Of a DNA stretch of 64,000 bases, positions 8,073-17,798 are shown piece by piece (position 1 is the first letter of the stretch; the number at the start of each line of letters is the position of its first letter). Origin of the DNA: Terrisporobacter mayombei (GTDB lineage Bacteria; Bacillota; Clostridia; Peptostreptococcales; Peptostreptococcaceae); contig NZ_JAHZMP010000009.1 of the NCBI RefSeq assembly GCF_020748465.1, positions 1 to 64,000 of the forward strand. The letters run 5' to 3'. The notes beneath the pieces were generated by a model. It was given only the letters and a program-made list of their open reading frames with translations, made no database searches and was not told the DNA's origin. A program made the translations under genes and the position numbers.

Positions 8073-8495
8073 CTAGAAGCAAGTACATAAATCTCCTCCA
8101 CAGCATTCACAGCATGAATCACATACATATAAAGTACATAAATTGCTACAACAGTCATCATCACAGCAACAACAACAGCAACCAGGTGAGTCATAACGTC
8201 TATTTCTATTGTAGTTATAAGAACGTCTGTCATAATCATTTCTATAATTATTATATCTATTATAAGAATAAACATATTCTTTATTATTAGGATCCATAAA
8301 CTTAGCTCTTTTTAGAAAGTCTTCTCCTTCTTCATAGTATCCAATATTCATAGCAGATAATCCTGTTAAGTAATACCACTCACTACATTTTTCATTTATA
8401 CTTTGTAAAAAATTATATGCTCTTTTAAAATCTTTATTTTCAATCATTCTCCTTGCTTTCATAAAACAGTCATTTTCATAAACATTACTGTACAT
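8073..8495 (-). CDS. TPR-like protein with a cysteine-cluster tail
   Basis: Residues 1-75 form helical hairpins of TPR type (KARRMIENKDFKRAYNFLQS, then YYLTGLSAMNIGYYEEGEDF). A Tyr/Asn/Arg-rich linker follows (about residues 78-103). The last 37 residues contain 16 Cys, including six in a row, CCDDDCC and CCECC. The tail must bind metal or form disulfides. I prefer the ATG at 8495 over the in-frame GTG at 8504, because AAAGGA is then 10 bases upstream, whereas the GTG would overlap it. It overlaps the upstream DUF5685 gene by 11 bases. Homologues that I recall beside DUF5685 genes in clostridia are annotated as DnaJ-like, but no J domain (HPD) is visible here. Confidence 0.8.
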   Translation of the reverse strand: MYSNVYENDCFMKARRMIENKDFKRAYNFLQSINEKCSEWYYLTGLSAMNIGYYEEGEDFLKRAKFMDPNNKEYVYSYNRYNNYRNDYDRRSYNYNRNRRYDSPGCCCCCCDDDCCSNLCTLYVCDSCCECCGGDLCTCF

Positions 8496-9324
8496 TATTC
8501 CCACATCCTTTTTCTAATATATTTTTATACCTTAAATATACACCAGAATAAACTATATTTTCTATAATTCCTCTGTTTAATTGTAAATTTAAGTTATCAA
8601 TTGACGCTGCTAATAAGCCTAGAGATATACTAATTAATCTATCAACTTTCAATTTTAATTCTTCTTTATTGTCTATACATTCTATAAAAGGATTATACCT
8701 CCCCTTTTTATAGTCAGCCTCTAAATCTTCGTAAGCATCTAATATATAAATATATTTCCCTATATTAAAGCCTACCCTTCTTAAATCTTCTTCATACTTA
8801 TCATTTTTATAAGAAAAAATTTCTCCCATTAGCTCTCCGAAAGTATTTGATACCTTATCTATGTTGCAATTTTCTTCTTTTTCCAATTGATTAAGTAAAT
8901 TCATTTGTTCTTTAATAACTTTTGATTTATTAGGATACTTTTCATGAGCTAATTTTAATTTCCCCTTATAAATATTATAAGCTAAAATATCCTTTATTCC
9001 TTTATCATCTAATAAATTATCTTCTAATTTATAATACGTTAATAGTGTATTCATACTAGCTGCATATTCTGTTATTTCATTTATAATTTTTTTCTTCTTT
9101 TTAAAGGGGCTAACTATACAGACTTCTTCTACAATATTAGTTTTAGGTTTATAAATAGCTGTAAGAATCACGATTAAAAAAGTAATATCATAATTTAAGC
9201 CTAATCTAGATATTTCCCCATGATTCTCTTTTAAGTATTTACACAATCCACAGTAATACCCTTTATAATCTTCAAACTCTCTAAAAGTTAAGTCCTTTTT
9301 ATTTATTCTAACATATCCAAACAT
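8485..9324 (-). CDS. DUF5685 family protein
   Basis: 279 residues, beginning MFGYVRINKKDLTFREFE, then a short motif YYCGLC (about residues 28-33), which I recognise as the start typical of the DUF5685 family. The rest is mostly helical, with conserved-looking patches such as GKYIYILDAYEDLEADYKKG near 190-210. No biochemical role is known to me. AGGAAGGA lies six bases upstream of the ATG. It is the first gene of an operon with the Cys-cluster TPR protein and a membrane protein; this partnership recurs in clostridia as I recall and hints at a shared envelope or metal-linked task, which is inference. Confidence 0.85.
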   Translation of the reverse strand: MFGYVRINKKDLTFREFEDYKGYYCGLCKYLKENHGEISRLGLNYDITFLIVILTAIYKPKTNIVEEVCIVSPFKKKKKIINEITEYAASMNTLLTYYKLEDNLLDDKGIKDILAYNIYKGKLKLAHEKYPNKSKVIKEQMNLLNQLEKEENCNIDKVSNTFGELMGEIFSYKNDKYEEDLRRVGFNIGKYIYILDAYEDLEADYKKGRYNPFIECIDNKEELKLKVDRLISISLGLLAASIDNLNLQLNRGIIENIVYSGVYLRYKNILEKGCGNNVQ

Positions 9325-9498
9325 ATTTATTTCCTTCCTACATTATAGCTATCAATTAATTATATAATACTACAACATTTTTTATTATTATACAGTTATA
9401 AAGTTAAATTATAATTTTATTTATTGATAAGTGCATATTTTATCTAAAATAAAATGTGTCAGTATACAGAAATTTTTATGTATAAAAACGCTTCCTTA

Positions 9499-9527
9499 TT
9501 GACAGAAAAATTATATTGCAATTATTA
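9499..9527 (+). promoter_or_regulatory. Possible promoter of cstA
   Basis: TTGACA (9499-9504) and a weak TTATTA (9522-9527) are 17 bases apart. The start site would fall very close to the ribosome-binding site, so this is tentative. Confidence 0.35.
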
Positions 9528-9541
9528 GAAGGGGGACTAAA

Positions 9542-10934
9542 ATGATTACATTTTTGGCATGTGTATCTATCCTTGTTATAGGTTACTTCACATATGGAAC
9601 ATATGTAAGTAAAACTTTAGGATACGATGATTCTATTCAAACTCCAGCTATAAGGCTTGAAGATGGTGTAGACTACATGCCGATGCCTTGGCATAAGGTT
9701 TTCTTAATTCAATTCCTTAACATAGCTGGTACTGGACCAATATTCAGAGCTATCTCAGGTGCTTTATTTGGACCAGTTGCATTCTTATGGATAACTTTTG
9801 GTTGTATATTTGCAGGAGCTGTTCATGACTTATTATCAGGTGTTATATCTATGAAACATGATGGTACTTCTATACCAGAAATAGTTGAAATATACTTAGG
9901 TAAAAATATGAAGATTATAATGGTTGCATTCTCAATAGTACTTCTTGTTTTAGTTGGTACTGTTTTTATAACTTCGCCTGCTGGTTTATTAACTTCTATG
10001 ACTGGTATAAACAAAAATATATGGTTAGTGTTAATAATAATTTATTATATAGTTGCTACTGTATTACCAGTTGATAAGGTTATAGGAAAATTATATACAA
10101 TATTCGGATCTGCATTATTATTAATGGCAGCTGGTTTATTTGGTGCTATGATAATAGGCCCTTACAAATATGCATCCAGGCGGATTGTCTATATTCCCAT
10201 TCTTATTCACTACAATAGCTTGTGGTGCAATATCAGGGTTCCATGCTACTCAATCACCTATGATGGCTAGATGTATAAATAGAGAATCTGAAACTAGAAG
10301 AGTATTCTTCGGATCAATAATAGTTGAAGGTATTGTTGCTTTAATCTGGTGCGCTGTTACTATAGCATTCTTTGGTGATAGCTTAGATATACAAGCTGCT
10401 GGTACTCCTTCTGAAATTGTCAACACAATATCTAAAGCATTACTTAGACCTGCTGGTACTATTCTTGCTGTTCTTGGCGTTGTTGCTTGCCCAATAACTT
10501 CAGGAGATACTGCTTTCATAAGTGCTCGACTTACAATAGCTGATGCTTTCAAAATAAAGCAAGATGGATTAAAAAATAGGTTTATGTTAGCTTTACCTTT
10601 ATTTGCAGTTGGTGTTGCATTAACTCAAATAAACTTCGATATAATCTGGAGATATTTTGCTTGGTCTAACCAAACATTAGCAATGATATTCTTATGGACA
10701 GGTGCTGCTTACTTATTAGTTAATAAGAAAAACTACTGGATAGCTGTAATACCTGCAATATTCATGAGTTATGTATCTGTAGCTTATATATTACAAGCTC
10801 CAGAAGGATTTAAATTAAATGCTACATTCTCTAATGCAACTGATGTTGTTGTTGCTATAGCATTCTTCATCGCATTTATGATGAGAGTTAAGAAAGAAAA
10901 AAACGAAGTTGAAAAATTTGAAAAAGCTAGTTAA
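9542..10934 (+). pseudogene. cstA: Disrupted carbon starvation protein CstA (peptide/pyruvate-type transporter)
   Basis: Both halves are clear CstA, a membrane transporter for peptides or pyruvate. The first frame (9542-10270) matches the N-terminal part through GAMIIGPYK and then runs into unrelated sequence. The second frame (10170-10934) resumes at MHPGGLSIFPF and contains ACGAISGFHATQSPMMARC and the C-terminal spans. The frame changes at about 10167-10170. In relatives I expect about eight residues between GPYK and MHPGG, and here one base remains, so a deletion of roughly 23 bases fits. The upstream site AGGGGGA is good. The ATG at 10170 has no ribosome-binding site, so the second half is unlikely to be made alone. 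A real mutation or a sequence error are both possible. Confidence 0.85.
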
Positions 10935-10951
10935 TTATCATTAACATAAAG

Positions 10952-10988
10952 AAAAAGGAAATGATGTTTTATATCATTTCCTTTTTTA
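10952..10988 (+). terminator. Terminator downstream of cstA
   Basis: AAAAAGGAAATGAT (10952-10965) pairs with ATCATTTCCTTTTTT (10973-10987), with seven bases between. Confidence 0.85.
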
Positions 10989-11021
10989 TATTGAAACAAA
11001 TTTATTCTTTTAACTATATGT

Positions 11022-11285
11022 TTATAAAATAAACCTTATGAATTTATTATCACTATCTTCTATTGCTAAAACTTCCAGATCTTTATAATTCTTAAATAAC
11101 CATTTTATATCTGTCATTATTTGACTCACTTGCTTCTTATCCAATTTCCCAATACAATACTCCTCTCTTGTTTCTGCAAACTCCTTTGATGCTAAAAAAT
11201 TTTTAATAGCTGCATAGGCTATTGTATTTGGAATAGGATTACCCGTTTCTTTTGAACGTTTACTCCCTTTCATATACATTTTCAT
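11022..11285 (-). CDS. Small hypothetical protein, 87 residues
   Basis: Unrecognised basic protein without signal or membrane segment. It has a short Lys-rich start (MKMYMKGSKRSKETG), then three predicted helices, with IPNTIAYAAIKNFLASKEF and a Trp-containing helix MTDIKWLFKNY. A tight AGGAGG lies seven bases before the ATG, so expression is likely. It is a single gene on the minus strand, convergent with cstA and divergent from the RND pump gene. Confidence 0.65.
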   Translation of the reverse strand: MKMYMKGSKRSKETGNPIPNTIAYAAIKNFLASKEFAETREEYCIGKLDKKQVSQIMTDIKWLFKNYKDLEVLAIEDSDNKFIRFIL

Positions 11286-11440
11286 ATAATATCCTCCTGA
11301 AGGTTTCTTAATTTATTACATATCTATATATATGAGGTCATACCTTCTTTAAATGCTTATTAAGTATAAATGATATAAGTTATAAATATCTCTCTTAAAG
11401 ATAAGGTAAAATAAATTTTTGATTTAAATTTTCCATTTTA

Positions 11441-11495
11441 TTGAAATTAATATTCAACATGATTACAATTAAAAATATCTGACTGACTAGTCAGT
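11441..11495 (+). promoter_or_regulatory. Promoter with TetR-type palindromic operator for the RND operon
   Basis: TTGAAA (11441-11446) and TACAAT (11464-11469) are 17 bases apart. Twelve bases after the -10 box is the perfect 14-bp palindrome ACTGACTAGTCAGT (11482-11495), which resembles TetR/AcrR-family operators. A TetR-type gene ends the operon, so autoregulation through this site is a reasonable inference. Confidence 0.75.
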
Positions 11496-11522
11496 TCTAA
11501 AATTAAGAAAGAGGTGAAATAT

Positions 11523-14500
11523 TTGCTACCAAAATTCAGTGTAAGAAAACCTTTAACTGTCTTTGTTTCTGTAATTATGGTACTAATGCTAGGATTTGTG
11601 TCCTTCACAAAAATGACCCCAGACTTATTACCTAGTATAGATTTACCTTATGTAATCGCTATGACTACATATCCTGGTTCTAGCCCAGAAAAAATTGAAA
11701 CAACAGTAACAAAGCCAATTGAGCAAGCTGTTTCAACTACAAGCGGAATTAAGAACGTAACTTCCGTTTCAAACGAGAACTACAGTGTAGTAATTCTAGA
11801 GTTTAATCAAGATACAAATATGGACACTGCCATGTTGGATCTAAACGGCAAAATAGACCTAATTAAAGATTCTCTAGAAGATGGTGTTGGAGCAACTACT
11901 TTAATGCAACTTAATCCAGATATGATGCCTGTTATGACATTAAGTATGGATGTAGACAATATGAATATTGAAGAAGTCTCTACTTATGTTAACAATGAAA
12001 TAATCCCTAAGTTTGAGCGTATAAATGGTGTCGCATCTGTAACAGGTGTTGGTTTAGTAGAAAAACAGTTAGAAATATCTTTAAACAAAGATAAAATTGA
12101 CGAATTAAATAACAAATTAAAATCAAGTGTTACTTCTAAATTAGATAAACAACAAAGTCAACTTAATAGCGCCAAATCAGAAATACAAAATGGAAAAGCC
12201 GCCCTAGAAAAACAAAGTAATACTCAAATGAAAAAACTTCTTGAAGCTAGTAGTCAACTTCAATCTGGTATAAACCAATTAGAAAGTATGGCTGGTATTT
12301 TAAATTCAACAGGTTCTAGCAAAGAAGATTTAGAAAAGTATATTGAAAGTGCAACTACCACCCTTAATGATACTAAGTTAAAATTAAAAGAATTAAAAAA
12401 ACAACTGAATAGTTTGCCAGAAGATTCTACTATTGATAAAGAAAAATTGCAAGAAGATATAGAAAGCTTAGAAGGTGTCATAGCATCTTTAGAAAAGGCC
12501 ATATCAAATGCAGGTCAAGGAATAAGTGCAGTAGATTCATTGGAAACGCTAAAAAAGCAACAAAAAGAATTGGAAAGTGCTAAGCTTACTCTGTCTCAAG
12601 AATTAACAAAAGCTACTGTACAACTTTCCGTAAGTGAATCACAAATAAAATCTGCTGAAACTCAGTTAAATGAAGCTAGAAAACAAGCTTTAGAATCAGC
12701 AGATATAACAGATAAAATTACTCCAGAAACAATAAATCAAATTCTAACAGCAGAGAACTTTTCCATGCCTGCTGGATATATATCTGATGACGAAACTGAG
12801 TACTCTGTAAAAGTAGGAGATAAGTTCACTTCTATAAATGAAGTTAAAAATTTAATATTATTTTCTATGGATGGCATTGGTGATGTACACCTCAAAGATA
12901 TAGCCAATGTAAAAATGTCAGACAACTCATCAGATAGTTATACAAACATAAATGGAAATGCTGGTGTTATACTATCCTTCCAAAAAACTAGTACTGCCTC
13001 AACTACTAAAGTGTGTAACGAAATAAATAAAGTAATTAAGGATTTAAATAATAGTAATAATAAATTACATATTCTTTCTTTAATGGATCAAGGCGTTTAT
13101 ATAGATTTTATTATATCGAGTGTGCTTGATAACCTAATTTATGGTGGTATACTAGCAATTTTTGTTTTACTAATATTCTTAAAAAGTATAAAACCAACTA
13201 TTGTGATTGCATTTAGTATTCCTATAAGTTTATTATTTTCCATTGTTTTGATGTACTTTAGTGGCGTTACATTAAATATTATTTCTTTATCAGGTTTAGC
13301 CCTTGGAGTTGGGATGCTAGTCGATAATAGTATAGTTGTTATTGAGAATATCTATAGACTAAGAAATAAAGGAATGGGCAAATTTAAAGCTGCTGTATAT
13401 GGAGCTAGACAAGTATCTGGAGCAATCTTTGCTTCCACACTTACTACTATTTGTGTATTCTTACCTATTGTTTTTACTGAAGGTATAACTAGACAATTAT
13501 TTACAGATATGGGGCTTACAATAGCCTACTCCTTAATTGCCAGTTTAATCGTTGCCTTAACTTTAGTACCGTGTATGGCATCAAATTTACTATCTAATGT
13601 AGATGAAAAGTCTCATCCTTTATTTGATAAAATGGTTGATGGCTATGAAAAATTATTAAGACTATGCTTAAAATTTAAACCTGTTGTTTTATGTTTTTCT
13701 GTAGTACTATTAATAGTTGCTGCTTTTGCAACAACTAAAATAGGAACATCATTTATGCCAAAAATGGATTCACCACAAATGATGGCAACTATCAATATAG
13801 ATAGTGATCTTCCAAAAGAGGAAGCTCGACATATTACAGATCAAGTTGTACAACAAGTTTTAACAATTGATGATGTGGAAGGTATCGGAGCTATGGATTC
13901 ATCAGGTCCCATGTCATTTGGTTCATCTTCAAATAACCCTAATAATATGGCCGCTTACGTTATTTTAAAAGATGATAAAAAGAAAACAAATGATGAAATT
14001 TCAGAAGAGATAAAAGAAAAAACAAAGTCTCTTAATTGTGAAGTTACAGTCTCGTCTTCATCTATGGATACTTCTTCTTTAGGAGGATCTGGATTACAAA
14101 TAATTGTTAAAGGTGATGATTTAGATGAACTTAAGAAAATTTCTGATGACTTGGTAATCATGCTATCCAGTATAGAAGGTACTACCGATATCAATGGTGG
14201 TATGGGTATAACTGCTAAGGAAGAAAGAATTGTAATCAACAAAAATAAAGCTATGAAGTATGGATTAACAGTGGCTCAAGTATTCCAACAAGTTTCTGCA
14301 AAATTATCAACAGAAACTACTTCAACTACTTTGACAATAAATTCTGAAGACTATCCAGTAATTATTGTTAATCATGATACTTCAAGTCTAGATAAATTAA
14401 AAAATGTTGAAATCACTGGAACAAAAGGAACTGCGTCTGTTTCAGTAAAATTAAAAGATATTTCATCTATAGAAATGACTGATACTCCTACTTCTATAAA

Positions 14501-15188
14501 TCACGATAACCAAACTAGATATATATCTGTAACAGCTGGTATTGATTCTAAGCACAATATAGGTTTAGTAAGTAAGGAAGTTCAATCAAAATTAGATAAT
14601 TATAAAACTCCTATTGGATATGAAATAAAAATGGGCGGCGAAACTGAATCTATTAATCAAGCTATTAGTGATTTAATTAAAATGATTGCTCTTGCCATAG
14701 CATTTATTTATTTAATAATGGTTGCACAATTCCAATCATTATTGTCGCCATTTATAGTAATGTTCACTATACCTCTTGCATTTACTGGTGGTTTACTAGC
14801 ATTAATTATAACTGGCCAAGAATTAAGCGTTATATCTATGCTAGGATTTTTAGTTCTTGCTGGTGTAGTTGTTAATAACGGTATAGTTTTTGTGGATTAT
14901 GTGAATCAATTGCGTATAAGTGGATTAAATAAAAAAGAAGCTCTTATAGAGGCTGGACGTACTCGTATAAGACCTATACTAATGACTGCTTTAACAACAA
15001 TACTAGCCATGTCTACAATGGCCCTTGGTGTTGGCATGGGTGCTGAAATATCTCAAGCTTTAGCTATAGTAACTATAGGCGGTTTAACTTACGCTACCCT
15101 ATTAACTTTATTTGTTGTTCCTACTTTATACGATATATTCCATCGTCGCAAAGAATTAAGACAGATAATCATCGATGAGGAGGACTAA
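11523..15188 (+). CDS. RND-family exporter (AcrB/SwrC-like)
   Basis: Large proton-driven membrane exporter, about 1,220 residues. An N-terminal span is followed by the porter region with PGSSPEKIETTVTKPIEQ, typical of HAE/RND permeases. Residues about 190-400 are a long Gln/Ser/Lys-rich coiled coil inserted in the first porter loop, a feature of Gram-positive members. Membrane blocks follow, with GVGMLVDNSIVVIEN near residue 600, which retains one of the two acidic residues of the proton relay. A second porter region and final spans complete the chain. GTG at 11514 is possible, but it lies within the Shine-Dalgarno AGAGGTG; TTG at 11523, six bases past that site, is the better start. It shares an operon with the TetR gene. 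Substrates could be drugs, lipids or lipopeptides. Confidence 0.92.
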   Translation: MLPKFSVRKPLTVFVSVIMVLMLGFVSFTKMTPDLLPSIDLPYVIAMTTYPGSSPEKIETTVTKPIEQAVSTTSGIKNVTSVSNENYSVVILEFNQDTNMDTAMLDLNGKIDLIKDSLEDGVGATTLMQLNPDMMPVMTLSMDVDNMNIEEVSTYVNNEIIPKFERINGVASVTGVGLVEKQLEISLNKDKIDELNNKLKSSVTSKLDKQQSQLNSAKSEIQNGKAALEKQSNTQMKKLLEASSQLQSGINQLESMAGILNSTGSSKEDLEKYIESATTTLNDTKLKLKELKKQLNSLPEDSTIDKEKLQEDIESLEGVIASLEKAISNAGQGISAVDSLETLKKQQKELESAKLTLSQELTKATVQLSVSESQIKSAETQLNEARKQALESADITDKITPETINQILTAENFSMPAGYISDDETEYSVKVGDKFTSINEVKNLILFSMDGIGDVHLKDIANVKMSDNSSDSYTNINGNAGVILSFQKTSTASTTKVCNEINKVIKDLNNSNNKLHILSLMDQGVYIDFIISSVLDNLIYGGILAIFVLLIFLKSIKPTIVIAFSIPISLLFSIVLMYFSGVTLNIISLSGLALGVGMLVDNSIVVIENIYRLRNKGMGKFKAAVYGARQVSGAIFASTLTTICVFLPIVFTEGITRQLFTDMGLTIAYSLIASLIVALTLVPCMASNLLSNVDEKSHPLFDKMVDGYEKLLRLCLKFKPVVLCFSVVLLIVAAFATTKIGTSFMPKMDSPQMMATINIDSDLPKEEARHITDQVVQQVLTIDDVEGIGAMDSSGPMSFGSSSNNPNNMAAYVILKDDKKKTNDEISEEIKEKTKSLNCEVTVSSSSMDTSSLGGSGLQIIVKGDDLDELKKISDDLVIMLSSIEGTTDINGGMGITAKEERIVINKNKAMKYGLTVAQVFQQVSAKLSTETTSTTLTINSEDYPVIIVNHDTSSLDKLKNVEITGTKGTASVSVKLKDISSIEMTDTPTSINHDNQTRYISVTAGIDSKHNIGLVSKEVQSKLDNYKTPIGYEIKMGGETESINQAISDLIKMIALAIAFIYLIMVAQFQSLLSPFIVMFTIPLAFTGGLLALIITGQELSVISMLGFLVLAGVVVNNGIVFVDYVNQLRISGLNKKEALIEAGRTRIRPILMTALTTILAMSTMALGVGMGAEISQALAIVTIGGLTYATLLTLFVVPTLYDIFHRRKELRQIIIDEED

Positions 15189-15190
15189 AC

Positions 15191-15811
15191 ATGAACAGAA
15201 AATACGCAGAAAAAGAATTGCTAATATTTGATGGATTTAAGAAAATAATAACTGATAATAGTAATATTGAAAATATTAAAGTGTCTGATATTGCAAAAGC
15301 TGCTGGAATTGGAAAAGGTACAATTTATGAATATTTTAAAAGCAAAGATGAAATTATAGCAAGGTCAATAATTTATAATTTTAAAATAGATATTATAAAT
15401 ACTATCGAAGCTATAAAAAAAGTTTCTACTTTTAAAGAACAGTGTAACCATTTATTTCATTACAGCATTAACAGTGGAAAATTCATCTTTCCCTCTTTAA
15501 GAATATTATATAATCAAGTTATACCAAAAGAATTAAATAATATTCTACTTGAAGATTTTGAGGAAATTTTAGAATTAAAAACTCAACTTTATAATTTGTT
15601 GGATTATGTAATTAATACTGGAATAGATGAAAATATTATTAATAAAGATTTAAGCAGAGATTATCAAAGATATGTGCTTATAAGTTCTTCTATGGGTATT
15701 ATTAATAAAATTAATGCTAACCACTTTAGACAAATCAGCTTAAGTGATGACCAATCTATTAATACTCAAAAGAGTTTTGCTTATACCATGATATTAAAAT
15801 CGTTAGCTTAA
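15191..15811 (+). CDS. TetR/AcrR-family repressor of the adjacent pump
   Basis: 206 residues. The N-terminal helix-turn-helix reads VSDIAKAAGIGKGTIYEYFKSKDE (split here as VSDIAKAAGIGKG and TIYEYFKSKDE, about residues 27-50). The C-terminal helices form the ligand-binding and dimer part, with no family-specific signature. The ATG has GAGGAGG six bases upstream and lies two bases after the RND gene, so the two are translationally coupled. The palindrome in the operon promoter is the likely target. The inducer is unknown but may be a pump substrate. Confidence 0.92.
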   Translation: MNRKYAEKELLIFDGFKKIITDNSNIENIKVSDIAKAAGIGKGTIYEYFKSKDEIIARSIIYNFKIDIINTIEAIKKVSTFKEQCNHLFHYSINSGKFIFPSLRILYNQVIPKELNNILLEDFEEILELKTQLYNLLDYVINTGIDENIINKDLSRDYQRYVLISSSMGIINKINANHFRQISLSDDQSINTQKSFAYTMILKSLA

Positions 15812-15814
15812 TAA

Positions 15815-15852
15815 AAAACTCCCTCTTAAACACTAAGAGGGAGTTTTTTTTA
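15815..15852. terminator. Bidirectional terminator between the TetR gene and htpG
   Basis: ACTCCCTCTTA (15818-15828) pairs with TAAGAGGGAGT (15834-15844), followed by eight T. On the opposite strand it ends in T-rich sequence too, serving htpG. Confidence 0.88.
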
Positions 15853-15875
15853 TTACATTTTATATTAATAATGAT

Positions 15876-17744
15876 TTATAAAGCTATCACCTTACTCATT
15901 AAAGAATTACTTCTTTTTATAAATAAATCTAATTCTTCTGCATTTAATTCTTTATTAGCAAGTAGAGCTAAATCTACTATTTGATTACAAATCACATCTA
16001 TTTCTTCTTTTTTATCTTCATTGTCTTTTAGTGACACTAATTTTTTTACTAATGGGTTATTCTTATTTATAACTAAAGTTTTTTCTTCTTTTAAGTCCAT
16101 TCCAAAATTCATTCCAGCAAACCTAGATTGCATTTCCATCATTCTTCTAGATTCTTCTGATACTAAAATCATAGCTGGTGTTTCTTCATTTTTAAGACTT
16201 TCCACTGAATATTCTTCTACTCTTTCATTTATAACAGACTTGAATAATGAAGTTATTTTTTCATCTTCTTCTTTATTTTCTTCACTATCTTTGTCTTTTA
16301 GTACGTCTGATAAATCTGAGTCTATTCTATTAAACTTAGTTCCCATTTCTTTGTATTCTATAAATGAAATAAAGTTGTTGTCTATTGTACTATCTAGTAC
16401 AACTGCATTTAATCCATAATCTTTAAATAGTTTAACATATTGAGATTGTTGATCCAGATTATTTACATAGAAAACTTTATTTTCATGTTTTTCTTTTGCT
16501 ACCTCTAGGTAATCTGTTAATGTAATATATTTTCCATCTATATCTTTATATAAGATATAATCTTTTACCTTGTCATAGAAACCTTCATCTTTTAAGCAAC
16601 CAAACTTGATGAATATTTGTATATCATCCCAGAATTTTTCATACTCTTGCCTATTATTTTTGCATAAAGATTTAAGTTTATCAGCAACCTTCTTAACTAT
16701 ATGCTTAGATATTTTGCTTACATCTCTGTCATTTTGTAAGAAACTTCTAGACACATTTAGTGGTAAGTCTGGACAGTCTATTACACCTTTAAGTAATAAT
16801 AAGAATTCTGGTATAACTTCTTTTATATTATCTGCTACGAATACTTGATTGTTATAAAGTTTTACCTTACCTTCTACTAGTTCAAACTCATTGTTTAATT
16901 TAGGGAAGTAAAGAATTCCTTTTAAGTTAAACGGATAATCCACATTTAAATGAATCCAGAATAATGGTTCATCAAATACATTAAATACTTTTCTGTAGAA
17001 TTCTTTATATTCTTCATCTGTACAATCTTTAGGTGATTTTAACCATAATGGATTAGTATCATTTAATGGTGCTGGTTCAACTTTTTCTTCATCTTCTTTA
17101 ACTTCTGCATCTTCGCCTTCTACATATATTTCAACAGGTAAGAAAGAGCAGTATTTATTTATTATGCTTCTTACTTCATATTCGTTTAAGAATTCTTCAC
17201 TATCTTCAGCTAAAAATAGTGTTATTGTAGTTCCTCTTGTAGTTCTTGTTCCTGATGGACTTATTTCAAATTCAGTTCCACCTTCTGATATCCATCTTAC
17301 AGGCTCTGCTCCCTCTTGGAAAGATAATGTATCTATTTCAACCTTTGTAGATACCATAAATGATGAATAGAATCCTAATCCAAAATGACCTATAATATCA
17401 GTTTCTTCCATTCTATCTTTATATTTATTGAAGAAATCTTCTGCACCAGAAAAAGCAACTTGATTTATGTATTTATCTACTTCTTCGGCTGTCATTCCTA
17501 TACCATTGTCGTTGAATTTTATAGTTTTATTATTCTTACTTACCGATACTGTAATTTTATACTCTTCATCTTGAGAATTTTTAACTTCGCCGAGAGAAAC
17601 AAGTCTTTTATATTTGCTTACAGCATCGCAACCATTACTTATTAATTCTCTTATAAAAATGTCTTTGTCTGAGTATAACCATTTCTTAATTATTGGAAAA
17701 ATATTTTCTGTATCAATTGAAATACTACCTTTTGTTACTTCCAT
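15876..17744 (-). CDS. htpG: Molecular chaperone HtpG (Hsp90)
   Basis: ATP-dependent cytosolic chaperone of 622 residues. The GHKL ATPase domain shows ELISNGCDAVSKYKRL (about residues 34-49), DNGIGMT and GHFGLGFYSSFMV. The middle domain carries the catalytic-loop region PLNVSRSFLQND. The sequence upstream of 17744 is open in the same frame for 29 more codons, but it has no ribosome-binding site and lies in the leader. The ATG at 17744 has TAAGGAGG six bases upstream. It is monocistronic. Control is by a CIRCE element over the -35 box, so HrcA repression is predicted; this differs from Bacillus subtilis, where htpG is not in the HrcA regulon. E. coli-like length and domain order are kept. Confidence 0.96.
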   Translation of the reverse strand: MEVTKGSISIDTENIFPIIKKWLYSDKDIFIRELISNGCDAVSKYKRLVSLGEVKNSQDEEYKITVSVSKNNKTIKFNDNGIGMTAEEVDKYINQVAFSGAEDFFNKYKDRMEETDIIGHFGLGFYSSFMVSTKVEIDTLSFQEGAEPVRWISEGGTEFEISPSGTRTTRGTTITLFLAEDSEEFLNEYEVRSIINKYCSFLPVEIYVEGEDAEVKEDEEKVEPAPLNDTNPLWLKSPKDCTDEEYKEFYRKVFNVFDEPLFWIHLNVDYPFNLKGILYFPKLNNEFELVEGKVKLYNNQVFVADNIKEVIPEFLLLLKGVIDCPDLPLNVSRSFLQNDRDVSKISKHIVKKVADKLKSLCKNNRQEYEKFWDDIQIFIKFGCLKDEGFYDKVKDYILYKDIDGKYITLTDYLEVAKEKHENKVFYVNNLDQQSQYVKLFKDYGLNAVVLDSTIDNNFISFIEYKEMGTKFNRIDSDLSDVLKDKDSEENKEEDEKITSLFKSVINERVEEYSVESLKNEETPAMILVSEESRRMMEMQSRFAGMNFGMDLKEEKTLVINKNNPLVKKLVSLKDNEDKKEEIDVICNQIVDLALLANKELNAEELDLFIKRSNSLMSKVIAL

Positions 17745-17798
17745 GTTTATCCTCCTTAAACTTATATCTTTATAAAATTTAATTATTTTCAAATCACA

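Noticed and set aside
8066..8275. Minus-strand reading frame overlapping the Cys-cluster gene in another frame
   Set aside because: Low-complexity Ile/Val/Met run with no ribosome-binding site, a shadow of the Cys codons.
10170..10934. Second half of cstA as an independent gene
   Set aside because: No ribosome-binding site before its ATG, and it begins in the middle of a CstA membrane domain.
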